A stretch of DNA of 64,000 nucleotides from Falciphora oryzae (Eukaryota > Ascomycota > Sordariomycetes > Magnaporthales > Magnaporthaceae). Below the pieces are notes generated by a model that worked only from the letters and a program-made list of their open reading frames with translations, was not told where the DNA came from and did no database searches. Shown here in pieces: positions 45,175 through 57,459 of this stretch. The stretch's first letter is position 1; each line of letters starts with the position of its first letter. The stretch spans positions 2,212,064 through 2,276,063 of the forward strand of contig JNVV01000001.1 in the NCBI GenBank assembly GCA_000733355.1. The letters run 5' to 3'. The position numbers were made by a program, and so were the translations under genes.

Positions 45175-48100
45175 ATGGACGACGCTCCCGCGAGCACCGC
45201 CCTAGCGGCGCGCGTGGCGACGCCTATATCTCACCTCTGCCCCGATCTGTCTGAGCAGCGGTCGCGCGTTGTGCGTGGCGAAGTTACCATTTGCTGGCCA
45301 CTAAACTCGGTCCGGCAATCGTTTGCCTTTGTCATCGCCGAGCCCGACGTGCGACTTCGCGCCTCCCACGGCCAGATACGCGTCCAGATCGACGGCCCCA
45401 ATGCCAAAGCCGTTGCCCAAAGCGGGCTTTTTAGTGGCGACGAGGTTCTCTTGGCCCTGGACGGTGCCGAGTGGGCGGACAACACATATCAGGACACCAG
45501 GATACCAGGATCTTCGTCGCCGTGGGAGCTCAGATATCCCAAGAGTATTCTCCTTGAGGTAAGACCGAGCATTGGATTTTGCTACTGCCACCTTTCTCAA
45601 CTCTAACCCGCGTAAATTCAGTTTACTTCGGATTCTGGCGAGACGACTACCCTTGATTTGGACGGCGCCCAACCTGCGGACGCCACGGCCGCCTCCAGTG
45701 CCGCTGCCGACTTCGAAGTGCCCATCATCGACCTTCACGTGCCTGACGCGCCAGCCGCATCTAGCCCTGTCAGACTCACCGAGCCTGATGAGTATGCTTC
45801 GCCAGCCTTCATTAAGCGAGCCCGGCTTTCGTACGGCTCTCTTCTGGACGCAGACAACGATTTGTTTGAAGAAGACGGATGGGTCAAAGGAAAAGGGCGG
45901 AAGAAAGCTCGGTTCGGGCGGTACAGCAACTCGTGGAGGTATACCAGCCGGTCACCAAGTCCCGAGTCTAGTGGAGACGATACCGAAACGTCGGCACCGG
46001 CAGCTACTGCCAGCGGTGCTCCTCCGCCCATCGCCCAGCCGCTTCAACCGCTCGACAAACCCTCAATGGCGGATGATGGATGCCAGGTTGTCGAGGCTGA
46101 TCTCACACCAATGAAAGCTCGGGATGATCCTAGGACAGCGCTCAGTCCAGCTCGAGAGCGGCTGTCTCCGCCAGCCAAAGCGCAGTCGGCAGGAACGCCG
46201 CAGAACCCCGTGGGGATCGACGATGGCCTGGCAGACGATGACCTAGTCCGCCGTACTCAGGACGACGGACTTAGTCAGCCCTCTGTCTCTTCCAGCGGCG
46301 ATGGGTCAGCGCAGATGCATATTGCTTTCCCGGCAACACGAGGGTTTGTGGCACCCAACCTTGGTGACTACTCGTCCCCAAGATTCGCAGTCAACATTCC
46401 TGGAGGCTCTTCGACATATGAAGGTCCCTCACTTGAAGAGCAGGTCAGGTTTGGCTTCCATCATAGCCCTGCGTCGGATCATCCGGCTGCTGGCCCTGAC
46501 GTGACGCATCCGGTTCTCTTTCCCAAGGCGTCGACGGCTACGACTCTGGTAGATAATCAACAACCGCAGACCATACCGCTGTGGAATTTAGGCAGTAGCC
46601 AGGTCATGGACCGTGACCATGTTGATGCCGAACTCAGCATCGATCCTGCCCTTGTGGCAGCTGAAGCTCCTGGCTCGAACATCGATGACCAGCCGGTGAC
46701 ATTCGCTAGAGCCGAGCATCTGGGGGCGCTCGACTATAACTATAATCAGCGGCGGCTCCAGAACGAGGCTGAGGAGGATATGGTGGTAGATGCTGAAGGT
46801 GACGGCGTGAAGTCTCCTTCGGACTCATACTCCAACGCAGAGGAAGCCGAGTACGAGCGCCAGTTGGCAGACGGGGCTGGCGACGACTACGACATGAGAG
46901 CGTACGCCGATGTTGACGACGATGTCGAGGACGACGATATCAACCAGGAACGGGCTGGGAATGGCGATGCCGGGATATTCGACAGTGGCGGTAGCTACTA
47001 CTCTGACGAGGACGAGGATGAGGATCAGGGCCGGTTTGATCAAGGTGACGAAGAGGGATTATATGACGAGGATGGGGATAGCGAAAGCGATGCAGACATG
47101 GCTTCATCACCCATGCGCAGAGCTCCCGCCCAGCCTCCCCAACAGACCGGGCCGATTGTGATCGACCTGCTTTCAGACTCGTCCGACGATGAGGATGGCG
47201 ACACCGAGCCTCCTGTTCCGCCCGTATCAACATCGACGAGAAGGCCTCACCCCCCAGCACAACACTCACCACCCTCCCCATCATATGAGGTGCGCTCTGA
47301 CGACTGTGTGAACGAGGATTCCGAAGACTCGGAGGGTTATGAGGGCTCTGAGGACTATGAGGCCACTGAAGGGTCCGACATGGATGCCTCGGGTGAGAGC
47401 GAAGAAGAGTTGGATGAGTTTGAGAGTCGTGCACGGACTACCCGGCCCAAGGACCAACCAACCCCTCTCGTCGACGCCACTCGTGGGGATGACGTCTCCG
47501 ATGCCGAGGTCTCCGATGCCGATGATCAAGACGGAGACGAGATGCAGGAGGAGGCAGCAGATGTTGCGGAGTCGTCCATGGAGGCACCTACGTCGCCTGT
47601 TGCAGCTGCACAGAGCGATCAGAACGACGATTCAGCCGGCGAGGATCAAGTCGTCGACACAATCGTGGCCCAACCAGCTGATGACAAAAGCGAGAAAACT
47701 CCTCCTGGTGGAGACGCCAAGGCATCTCTGATGTCCGATGCTCTGTTACAATCACCTGTCGATGGAGTTGAGATAGAAGATGCTGCGGGCACGCAGGCCT
47801 CCAATCCAGATTTGGACAGTCCAAATCGAGTCGTGAGTCTTGAGCAGGGAGTCGATTCCGCTGCCGATTCGAAGGTCAGCGTAGCGCGCTCATCAGCAGA
47901 CAGGGCGATCGAAACCGACAATGGCAAAGAGGAGGCCGGGCACACTGATGAGGTTGATTTGTTGGTCGTACCCCCTCCTGTCACACAGCCAATGGACTCG
48001 CAAGATTCTGAGGAACATCACTCAGCTGAGAAAACTACCTCTTCGCCCGCCGCAGAAGACACCTTCTCTCGGAAAGCCGTGGATAACGAGACTGTGGGAC

Positions 48101-50925
48101 AACTGCCGACTCCACTCGACACTCAAACCGAGGCAGTTGTGGAAGCTCAGGTAGCTGGGGACTCTATGATGCAGGTAGACACTCAGCCCAGCAACCAGGA
48201 CGATGTCGAGCCGAGCCGGGAAACACAGGTCGCTTCTAGTCTAGGAGTGGCTCACACGGCTACGACAATCACCGTCACGGAAAATGTCGGAGTGGTTGGG
48301 CTTGTCGGTGGCGACAGCAGTGACGAGGAATCTCGGTCAGCAGTTTCTGCAGACGAAGAATATGAAGATGAAGACATGGCTGATGCTGAGGCACCAGAGC
48401 AAGAATCAGAGGACGATGAAATGACCGACGTGCGGGGCGGTGGCTCGGGCCTTCACTCTGACGAGCTCGAGGTCGCAATGGAGAACGCACCGACAATCGA
48501 CTCAACCGCCGCTTTCGCAACTCAGGAGGCTCTCTCGACACAGGATGAGCCACTCTCTCCCTCAAACGCATCAGAAGACGACAGCCCCGACGTGTCCGAC
48601 GACGAAGGCCGGTTGGTAGCCAATGCGAGCTTAGGGACACCTGCCAAGGCGGAACACAGCAGTGTTTCTGGCTCGCAACCACAGACAGCGCCAAACTCAA
48701 GTCTCCAGGAATCTCCCCTAAATACCTCTGCCTCTGAGGAGATACCCAGGGATGCCGCCTCTTCCCGGGTGTCAGCTGAAGACACTAAAGCTCATGAATC
48801 AGCAGGGCTGGAGGTCGTGAATGAGGCGTCTTCTGATACCGAGCAATCCGCCCCCGCGTCCCCGGTACGGGAGCCTCTTCCGGTCTCATCCCCTGCGGTG
48901 GAGAGTGGGCGCGGTCAACTCGCTACACAGTTCCATGGTGGTTTTGCTACTCAGGCACCTTGCTCGGGAGACGAGTATGTTAATGACGATATTCTAACTC
49001 AGCCGCAAGAAACCGAGCACTCTGCTGCCTCAAGTCTACCTGACGCTGCTGCCGACGGCCCGGCGCCCGCTCATCAGGGGCAACCATCCCGCTTCGTGTC
49101 CCAGGAGCCGCTCTCCGACAATGACCAAGAGATGGACGATGCTCAATCCGACAAAGGCGCGTCTGCCCCTGAAGACACTGACGAGTCAGAAGACGATGGA
49201 TCTATTAGAGCAGCCGAAGAAGTGGATACCGCTACAAATCATGGTCACGACAGCGCGGGTCTCGATGTCGAAATCAAAGACCTACAGGAAAGCGGCAGCG
49301 CGAAGGCGACGCCATCCCGCTCAAGAGGAGATTTCAAAATCGACATCAGGGACGAGTACCGTGGCAACGATGCGTTGCCATCACCGGCCCAGGAAGAGCC
49401 TCAAGGCAGCATTGGGCCCAGGGGCGCTGAGATGGAAGTGACAGCGCCTTTCTCACCGGAGCCAGTTCGGGCCTCGCACGAGAATGCCTCGAACGCAATA
49501 ACAGTGCGGACCGATGACGAGACCCCAACCCGCAAGGCCCCCCGGAATGCCAAAACCAATTTGGCAGTGCCGGTAATGTCGGACCCAAGCATCAAGCTTG
49601 CTCGGGCAGCAACTGGCGTCAGGAAAGCATTGCCCCTTGCCGAAATCCATCCTGGCCTAGGATCACCCAGCCGGCCGACAACAATGGTTGCCAATCTCGC
49701 CGCCACGAGCCCTTGGAGTGCTCGGTCCAGTCCAAATATCACTGGCCAGCCCGGCTTCCAACCCCACATCAGTGAATATGGCGAAACAGGGAGAGTGATT
49801 GATAAAGCCAGCCTAAGGACGCCAGAGCAAGTATCGAAGCTCCGGAATTTGGACCTCATCACAAGCATTTTAGGCCCTGCTTGGGGAGGTTCCGGTGGTA
49901 CACCACCACCCACCATCACTCCCCGCGCTACAAACGAAGTGAAGAGGATGGCAGAAGCAGCGCAACAGTCGCTCCCCGCGGCCTTGTTCGAGTACTTCCG
50001 CGTTCATCTCTGGACCATACCTCCTGATAACTGCCTCGATGAGCTACAGGGATTCTTTGTCCGTAGTTTCCCTGACGGAACTTTCCCAGAAAAGAAGGCA
50101 GTCCACGCTGCGAAGGAAATTCGCCGGATAATCAAGTCCAGAGCGAACCTCAAACCGAGGAGCGAGACACCCCAGAAGGCGCAAGATCCCAGCCTCAAGC
50201 TAGCCAAGGCAGCGCTAAACTCTCCATCTCGTAATCTCCGTGCGTCCAACCCGGGAGACGGGGATGGGGATGCGGCCCCCGAGGCGACAGCCACGACTAT
50301 CACCAGTCTCAAGCTGGAGATTGGACGCTTCTTCCGAGGCAACATGGCAGACTACACAACGCTCATATTACTCCGATCGCACCCGGGCAAGCAGCTGAAC
50401 GTGGTGGGGGTGGTGACAGCGGCAAGCAAGCAGCCGGTGCGGACCAAGACGCGACAGTATACTATGTCTATTAGCATTACCGATCACACAATCTCCCCCG
50501 CCAACGTCGTCGAGGTGCAGTTCTACCGGCTGCACCAGGAGGCCCTGCCGGTCACCAAGCCAGGCGACCGTGTGCTGCTCCGCAACTTCACCGTCGCCGG
50601 ACTGACGGGCCGCGGGCAAGGTCTGCGCTCTAACGACGCTTCAGAGTACGCCGTCTTTGACGACAAGCGTGAAGAGGTGGGAGGAAACAGCAGCAGCTTC
50701 CACAAGCATGAGGATAACGATGACAACGACGAGGGTGGCAGCGGCAGCACGCAGCAAATGGCCCAGATTCGTGGGGGCCCAATCGAGCTCGAGGATTACG
50801 AGTATGAGATTGCCGACTTGCTCAAGAACTGGTACAACCTATTACCCCTTGCCTCGAAGGAGAAGCTCGAGAGGGCCAACAGAAAACTGGCTGCAGGCGG
50901 AGCGGCGATCTCTGTGGAAAGCTAG
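45175..50925 (+). CDS. Candidate Cdc13/POT1-type telomeric ssDNA-binding protein
   Basis: Two exons (45175-45558, 45622-50925) with a 63-bp intron (GAG|GTAAGA, TTCAG) give 1,895 residues. Near the C-terminus (about 1695-1800) the sequence fits the OB fold of the POT1/Cdc13 telomere-binding family: LNVVGVVTAASKQPV, YTMSISITDHTI, VEVQFYRLHQEALP and KPGDRVLLRNFTVAGL follow the strand order and spacing of that fold. An N-terminal segment (about 30-105: VVRGEVTICWP, RVQIDGPNAKAV, LFSGDEVLLALDGAEW) looks like a second OB fold. Between them lie some 1,400 residues of acidic, Ser-rich disordered sequence with long D/E runs (about 500-1090), many S/T-Q pairs, and a conserved-looking helical block (about 1575-1640: LFEYFRVHLWTIPP). 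N-terminal OB, long linker and C-terminal OB recalls yeast Cdc13. The function, binding and capping of G-rich telomere overhang, is inferred from these folds only. Confidence 0.72.
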
Positions 50926-51346
50926 GCGACCGGTTTCATGGAATGACGGATGGACTTGGGATAATAAATTTAGAGGTAACATAGACATAGGCCTCAACAC
51001 TGCTACGAGTTGCATTCGCCTACTAAGGACGAAAGAAGGACCAGCATTTAAGGAGTTGCGGCCGCGTGAGATGGTAAAGATAGCTGTATAGATCAATGTT
51101 ACCTGTAGCGATTTTTTTTCTTTTTTTCTTGATTTTGGTTGCCAAGATACCCAGCTAATGCAAGATGGACGTCGCGTTTTCGGGTCAATAGTGGGACGCA
51201 TATAGCCTCATTAAAAATCATATCGCTTGCACATACCTATCTACCCTAGGAAAATGATGGTAACAAAGCGATGCAAGAAAAAGCGCACGCGGTTTCCAAT
51301 TTCCTGGAATGCCCACACAACGACGACTAGAGAGCGCTGCGGGAGA
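50926..51346. other. Convergent spacer
   Basis: This holds the 3' flanks of two convergent genes. It is AT-rich with AATAAA at about 50963; no further feature is seen. Confidence 0.5.
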
Positions 51347-52711
51347 TCACTCTACCTCTTCTATCAGAGGCCGTGCCCGCTTCCTATCTGACCGACTCTG
51401 CGCGCCCCCATCGCCCACAAGCGAAGATTCCGTACACGATCGCTTGCGGGACTCGTCGGGATGGGCGGCGACGCGGCTAGCGGGAGACCGAGCCGACCTT
51501 GTCCTGGGGACGGGCAAGCCCTCGATGCCCTCCATCCCGTCGGCATCTTGGTCTTCACCATCGTCGTCATCTTCGCCGTCCCCCTCCTCCTCCTCCTCTT
51601 CCGATTCTTCCTCCTCCTCTTCGCTGCTGGTCCCGCTGCTGCTGGTCTCGCTGTCCTCCAGGGCCGGTTGCTGTCGTGGCCGAGGCCGAGACATTGCCGT
51701 GTTGATGGCGTTGGAAAGCTGCTCGTTTACAGAGAGCGAGGTCGGCGGCGCCGGCATGCTAACGCTGACACAGTGGCTCCTTGACCCCGCGGTCCTGCCG
51801 GCTGGAGCAGATGACTTCGTTGTCGCTGTTGCCTGGCCGTTCTCGACGTCGAAATTCCTCTGCAGGATGGGCAATGACCTCTCGTCGTCAGAAGAAGAAG
51901 CCTCGGACTCGCTGGAGCTGCTGCTGAGCGGCCGGATCATGGGCGTCTTGGTAGTACTAGTAGTAGTAGCAGTAGTAGTTGTGGACGGCGCGGTGCCGGC
52001 GGGCGGGATGGCGAGCTCAAAGTCCTCCTGGTCCTCGCCCTCATCCTCGCCGCCCTCGCCTCTCTCCTCGAGGATGCCAGCGACGATCTCCATCTCGACG
52101 TGCGTCCGTCCCTGCGCCTGCTCCTCGTCCAGCTCGAACCGATGATCGTCGTCGTCGCCGCCTTTGTCGTCATCACCACGGCCGAGGATGGCAGGATCGA
52201 TCAGCGCCCCTGATGGCCGCGACGCCGAGTCTCGGCCGGCGGGGGCGGCCCCTCCGGAACGGGCGATCTGGGCCATGAACTCGGGGAGCAGCTTGAGGAC
52301 GCCGGTGCCGCGCAGGTCCTCGGCGGTGACGCGCATGACGGGCTTCTCGCCCGCGGGGCGCCTGCGCATGTCGACGATCTCGTCCATCTCCTCGGCCGAC
52401 GCGAGGGTGGGCTCCATGTAGGCGGGGAAGGGCTCTGTGGTCTCGGGTTCTGGCTCCGGTTCTGGTTCACCCCGGCTTGCTGATACGAGGAGATGTTCGA
52501 CCAGTAAGCCCTCTTGCTTTACTGTGGCGAACGGGCTGGGCCCTGCTCGTACAGGCAGGCTCTTGGTGACTTCGCGCCGGCGAAGGCGGAGGTGGGCTGT
52601 GAGGACGCCATGTCAGTATGGGTAGAAGGGATGAAGGTCTTGGAAATACGATTTTATCACAGAAAAAAGGCGAGGTTTTGAGTCAGCGACAGGCTGGGCG
52701 CCACCGGGCAG

Positions 52712-52747
<36 letters not shown>

Positions 52748-53101
52748 AGGTGGTATCCGAGGCAAAACGCAGGAACGTATATTCAGAGGCAGATGGCGAC
52801 GGATGGAACAAGTAACTCGAGCTTTCATACGGTCAACAGTGGTGTTCAAGAGGTCGGGATAAATCCTGGTGAGCTCCGAGTCCTTGTCACCACGACAGAA
52901 CCTGACGTCGGCGTAGTAATCCACGACCCATATCTCGGCCCGTTCCAAGATGTTGATGCCGTCTAGAGAGCCGAACAGGTTCTCGCAGTTGAGGAAGTCG
53001 ACAGCGATAGAGACCGCCTGGATATATAGCTCACGCAGGCAGCTCGACACAGGCTGGATCTCGTAGGTCGGCCATGGGTCTGGAGACGATGGTGAAGCCA
53101 T
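51347..53101 (-). CDS. Unidentified nuclear-type acidic protein
   Basis: Two exons (53101-52831, 52596-51347) joined by a 234-bp intron (donor GTATGA, acceptor CACAG) give 506 residues. The N-terminal 130 residues are ordered and look conserved (CLRELYIQAVSIAVDFLN, ILERAEIWVVDYYADVRF, then HLRLRRREVTKSLPV across the junction). A second ordered patch (MRVTAEDLRGTGVLKLLPEF) follows at about 170-210. The rest is acidic/Ser-rich with long E/D runs and a basic end (SRKRSCTESS... SDRKRARPL) resembling a nuclear localisation signal. The composition suggests a chromatin or kinetochore-type factor, but I recognise no family and give no function. Donor choice is supported only by frame. The intron contains a 34-nt homopolymer. 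Confidence 0.6.
52712..52745. repeat. A(34) homopolymer inside an intron
   Basis: This is a run of 34 A on the plus strand, which is T(34) in the transcript direction of the flanking gene. It lies roughly mid-intron and could act as an extended polypyrimidine tract. Length polymorphism or assembly error is likely. Confidence 0.9.
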
Positions 53102-55241
53102 CTAGTAGGCACAAACAGAAGGGGGATGTAGAAAGAAGAGAAGGGCTGATGCGGGGGATATGATAGCGCTATTCGTAGAAATAGAGCAAGCGTAAAGGAA
53201 GCGGGCTCCTGGTTGTCTCACGCCCGCCTGGCTTCCTCCACCCGCGTTGGGGCGCCATGTTGGGGTGAAGAGCAGGAGTGGGTGGCTAACGGAGATAGGG
53301 TGGGTGGTGTTTGTGTGGGCGCAACAGACGTCACGGAAGGCTGGAACCTACCAAAAAAGCCAGCAGGCAAGTGCAAAGAGGCCCCCGATAAGGTGTGTCG
53401 GTCCTCTGTGCCTGCTGCCTTCACTTTGGCCGGGAGAAATTGGACGGCGGAGATGGGGAGGAGCGTCCTGGGGCCGCTCTTGTCGGTAACGATGATGACG
53501 AGGGTAAAAATTCGAGAGTCAAGGTACGACGTGTTGGTGCGAGCGGCGAATGAATCACAATCAACGCTCGCCAACCGTTTGACTGCGCCTGGTCAGAGTC
53601 TCAAGACCTCAAAGTGTCTGGCAGGGACTTGAGGCCAATTTCTTGGGTCTGCTGACTACGGCGGCGGCGGCGGAGGGCTCCGGCAGAACACGCGTGGCAT
53701 CGGGCGGATCACCGAAGTCGAGTCGAAAACCGCGGGTGGGCCGGGCCGTACAATCAGCACTGACGGGCACGCGGTTGAGCCTTGGACGGCCGGATTTGTG
53801 TAGGCGGGTCGTGTGGGCGCCGGGACAGCAGGCCCAGGGACCAGGGACGAGTCCAGGCATTGCGGCTCTGTCCAGCGATTGAGCGTGTGCGTTTCTGCGT
53901 TTCGTGGCTGAAATACAGTCCGGATCACAGGTGCACAGCCTCACCTGGCCAACCCTGGCGATCCATTGGAGGAGCCCCAAAGAACAGTTCAGATCCATCG
54001 TCCCATCTTTGTTTCCTCGCGTTCTATTCACGGATCGAAACGTCGGCTTCGAAAGGGCTCCAGTCCAGCAGCAACGGCAGCCGGGGGTCCAGACCAGCCA
54101 GACGCCCCAATGAGGTCGTGTGCCCCCCACCATTGCCAGCTTCTGCCCTTTGCAGGCTCTCCCAGGGACCGACAGGTGCATCTGAGGCACTCGAGTATCC
54201 CTGCAGCCGCCCGGCTCGGGTCATTGCGGTGTTTCAGACCAGGCTTCGCTCAGGAGGGCCAGCTCGACCAATCCAGCCTGCCAGACAAGCGCCTCATCCG
54301 ATGTCTTTTTTACGGGAGCTTCAAATGGGGGGCCGCGGGACGCATAACGCTACATTCTGATGGTTGACGCACAGCCAGGCAGATTGAATGCATGTTTGGC
54401 AGCTTGTTTGGGAAGCAAGCACAGCCGAGCCGGCACACCCAATTGCTTCAGCAAGTCCTCTCTTGACGCCAGCACTGAATTTGGCAGCCGGAAATATCCA
54501 ACCACCACCGAAACAACAGCAATATGAATCAGTAGCCTGCCGAAGCGGGACTCGGCTTGAGCCAGGACGCAACGTTCGACCTCAAAACTGCAACAGAATG
54601 GCCGTCTTGGTGTACCACTGCACACTGCCACGGCTGTCCCCGGCCCGAGACCTCGCTCGACGCAGGCGTGATAGGGTCCCCAGCCTGTCCGGCTGCCTGG
54701 ATTCCATTCCTTGTGGTTTCCTATTACTGGGCCTAAGATACTAGCCTGTAACCAACCAGCGAGCCAGTCTCAATGCCAATGCCCACGCCCTTGTTGGCGG
54801 CAACAAACCAACACAGCCAAACAAGCAACAGCCCCCGATAACTTGTGACCGGGCACCTCGAACCTCAGTCAAGAAGGTGGTGAACGTGCGTCGCCCGTAC
54901 CCACCCCTCCACACAAAGAACCCCCTTACCCGTCTGGAGCTTGTTCCACTCGACTGCTGGGCCCGGGAGCTGTCACGGATCTATCTTTACCTGCCTCGTC
55001 TCCTTTGAAAGCTCACACCGCCGTCCGCCTTTTATTCTTGCCCTTCCCCTCCCGTACCATTTTCCTCCTCTCTCTCTCTCTTTGCTCTTTGCCTTCATCC
55101 GACGACCTTGACGGCAGCCAGAGCCCTCGCGACGCTCCTTTGGGAAACTACCGACCGGCCAACAACCCGCCGCCACCACTGCCGATCAGCAACCCCTCCA
55201 TCCATCCACGCACACACTTCACGCACCGCCCGCCAAACACC
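53102..55241. other. 2.1-kb divergent spacer
   Basis: This is the shared upstream region of the acidic-protein gene (minus) and the eIF4E-family gene (plus). The last 300 bp is pyrimidine-rich (CT repeats near 55068-55090), typical of leaders of highly expressed fungal genes. ORFs here are random in composition. Confidence 0.5.
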
Positions 55242-56244
55242 ATGTCTTCTTCCGCGCGCCCTTCCCTCTTCACCCGCGGCCTCTCGGGCCTGTCGCAGGC
55301 TGCCGACCCAAACTCCCCCAGCGTCGGCTCCCCAGCTGAGCAGCGCGACGATGCCAAGCGGAACTTCCTCAAGACCATGCGGGCCCTGCCCACCCAGCAC
55401 TACTGGGACGTCTACTTTGACAGGTAAGACTGGGTCATTCTGTTCGACACAGCGCGCGTGCGCGCGCCGCATACATGCCCAGAAAAAAAAAAGCCCCTGA
55501 CACGAGAGCCGCCCGCAGGAGCCAGAATGCCGACAGCAACCAGAACGGCGACGGCACCTACAAGGTGCAGCTCGAGAAGCTGCCGACGCAGATCGAGTCG
55601 GTGCAGGACTTTTGGCGCTACGCCAACAACACCCCCGTCCACAACATGAAGATGCGCGACTCCATCTACCTGTTCAAGCAGGGCTTCAAGCCCGTCTGGG
55701 AGGACCGCCGGAACATCAACGGCGGCAGCTGGACCTTCCGCGTCCACAAGAACATCGGCCCCGAGGTCTGGACAAAGGTCCAGCTGCTGGCCATCGGCGA
55801 GGAGCTCCAGGGCGCCCTGGAGGAGGGTGAGTCTTTGGAAGGGCCCGCGACCCAAACAGTGTGACCCAGCCTTTTCTAACAGCAGACATTCACAACAAAA
55901 CAGGCGACCAGATCTGCGGCGTCGGCCTCTCGGTCCGCTTCAAGGCGCACCTCATCTCCATCTGGCACCGCGAGTCGTCCAAGCAAAAGTCCGTCGACGG
56001 CATGCTCGCCGTCGTGCTCGAGGCCCTGTCGTCCCTGCCCGAGGACCAGAAGCCCAAGCCCGACAGCTACTTCTACAAGAAGCACTCGGACCACGCCGGC
56101 TTCAAGGCCCCGCCCGAGCTGCAGGCCGTGCTCGACTCGCAAAAGGCCCGCGACGCCGCCGCGAAGGTCGCCAAGGAGGCCGCCACCCCGCAGGGCGCCG
56201 CCAGCGAGCTCGCCGTGCCCGAGATCAAGGAGCCCTCCGAGTGA
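55242..56244 (+). CDS. eIF4E-family mRNA cap-binding protein, 4EHP-like features
   Basis: Three exons (55242-55423, 55519-55826, 55904-56244), with introns of 95 and 77 bp, give 276 residues. The protein should bind the 5' cap of mRNA. The core runs from about residue 50 (LPTQHYWDVYFDR) through SVQDFWRYANNTPV, YLFKQGFKPVWEDRRNINGG and GDQICGVGLSVRFKAHLISI to SYFYKKHSDH. The second cap-stacking Trp (human W102) is kept in KPVWED. At the position of the first (human W56) the sequence has Tyr (GDGTYKVQL), as in class II eIF4E relatives (4EHP/nCBP), which act more as translational regulators. Start is at CACCATGTCT. An Ala/Lys-rich, probably disordered tail follows the core. The class II assignment is my alignment by eye. 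Confidence 0.9.
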
Positions 56245-57459
56245 TTAGAGAAGGAAAGGCAACTCGTTTTTTTTTATTTTTATTTGGTATTTTAATGTTT
56301 TTCATGACTATTACTACGGGGCTCCTCGAGGAGCCATGGCGCACAACCGGGGCAGCAGAAAGAGCTATTGCCCGGCTAGGACTTGCAAGGTCGAGACTCG
56401 CGTTTGGCCTTGTACCATGCGCTTGGGTGGTGGGCATGGTGGGTTTTGGTCTGTTTTTATCGAGGAAACGGGCGGCGATGGGCTCCGAACATCTGCGCCG
56501 ACGGATGCCTGATTTTTGTTTTGGTTTTGCATATTGTGGCGTTCTGAAAAGATGGATATCATGGGAACATGGCATCATATACCACTCACCTCCACTATTG
56601 GTAGAAGTATCTCTCTTATAAAGCGAGGAGATATCCAAAAAAAAAAAAAAAAAAAAAAATGATGAACAACGACCGTTGTATCTGTTATTTATAAAAAAAT
56701 AAAAAAATCGTATTATGCATAAAAGGGAAAGGAATTCATCTACAGGAAAAGGAATAGGAAACTATACGAAGTAAATTACTAAAGGGCCATTTCCCTGCTC
56801 TTTTCCTCCCGGGCCGCCGACCCCGTAATCCGGCCCTCTGGGTCCCTCCGGGTTCCTCCGAGTGCATGCGCCGGATCCAGAGATCCAACATCCACGTCTC
56901 TACAACCAACGTCGGCACTCACATTTCGGGCGGTCTTTCCACCCTCGAGTGAGCCATCTCGACGTACATGAATATCGCATGTGTGCTTTTCACATGATAA
57001 CCCCTCATCACACTGTCCACGCCTCTTGGGCTAGCTTCTTGGGCTAGCTTCCCCCTCTGACCCGTGCTCAGCCCGCTCTGTGGCTCTCGTCTAAGGACGC
57101 TAGAGGGCCGGATCAGACTGTCGTGATCCCAATAGTGTCGGCCAGCCAGAGTGAGGTGGTCCGCTGCCCCTCTTGAGCTCTAATATCATCGCTGGCTTCC
57201 TCGCGCTTGGCCCACGCTCGTGCGACCAAGGCCCGGTAGCATGACACGGCCGGCGGGACTGCACCTCCTCCATGAGCCGCGCACCGGTCCGGGGTGGCTG
57301 GCTGCCCCGAACACCCGTATAAAAGTTATGGCGGAGTAGGATATAGGACCATTCAGGGTCTCTAGTGTTGTTATTGTTCGTACTCGTTTCTCTCAGGTCT
57401 TCTGGTGTAACTCGAAAAGAGATCAGGGGAAAGACGCTTCCGAGCGCACCCCCCATCCA
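56245..57459. other. Convergent spacer with A/T-rich block and LTR-like end
   Basis: This contains A(23) at 56637-56659, an AT-rich block to about 56780, a stretch resembling the end of the solo LTR (56810-56890) and a 13-bp tandem duplication (57025-57037 and 57038-57050, unit CTTGGGCTAGCTT). I see no gene. Confidence 0.5.
56810..56890. repeat. Possible degraded LTR 3' end
   Basis: The stretch shares the blocks GACCCCGTA, AGTGCATGCGCC and a terminal GATCCAACA, in the same order, with the right half of the solo LTR at 3182-3475. A matching left end and target duplication were not found, so it is a fragment at best. Confidence 0.4.

Noticed and set aside
45572..46114. Alternative plus-strand ORF overlapping the intron of the telomere-protein candidate
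   Set aside because: It is a frame shadow. The 63-bp intron with consensus ends joins the two long exons in frame.
57025..57050. 13-bp perfect tandem duplication
   Set aside because: Too short and isolated to call a functional repeat. It is consistent with simple replication slippage.
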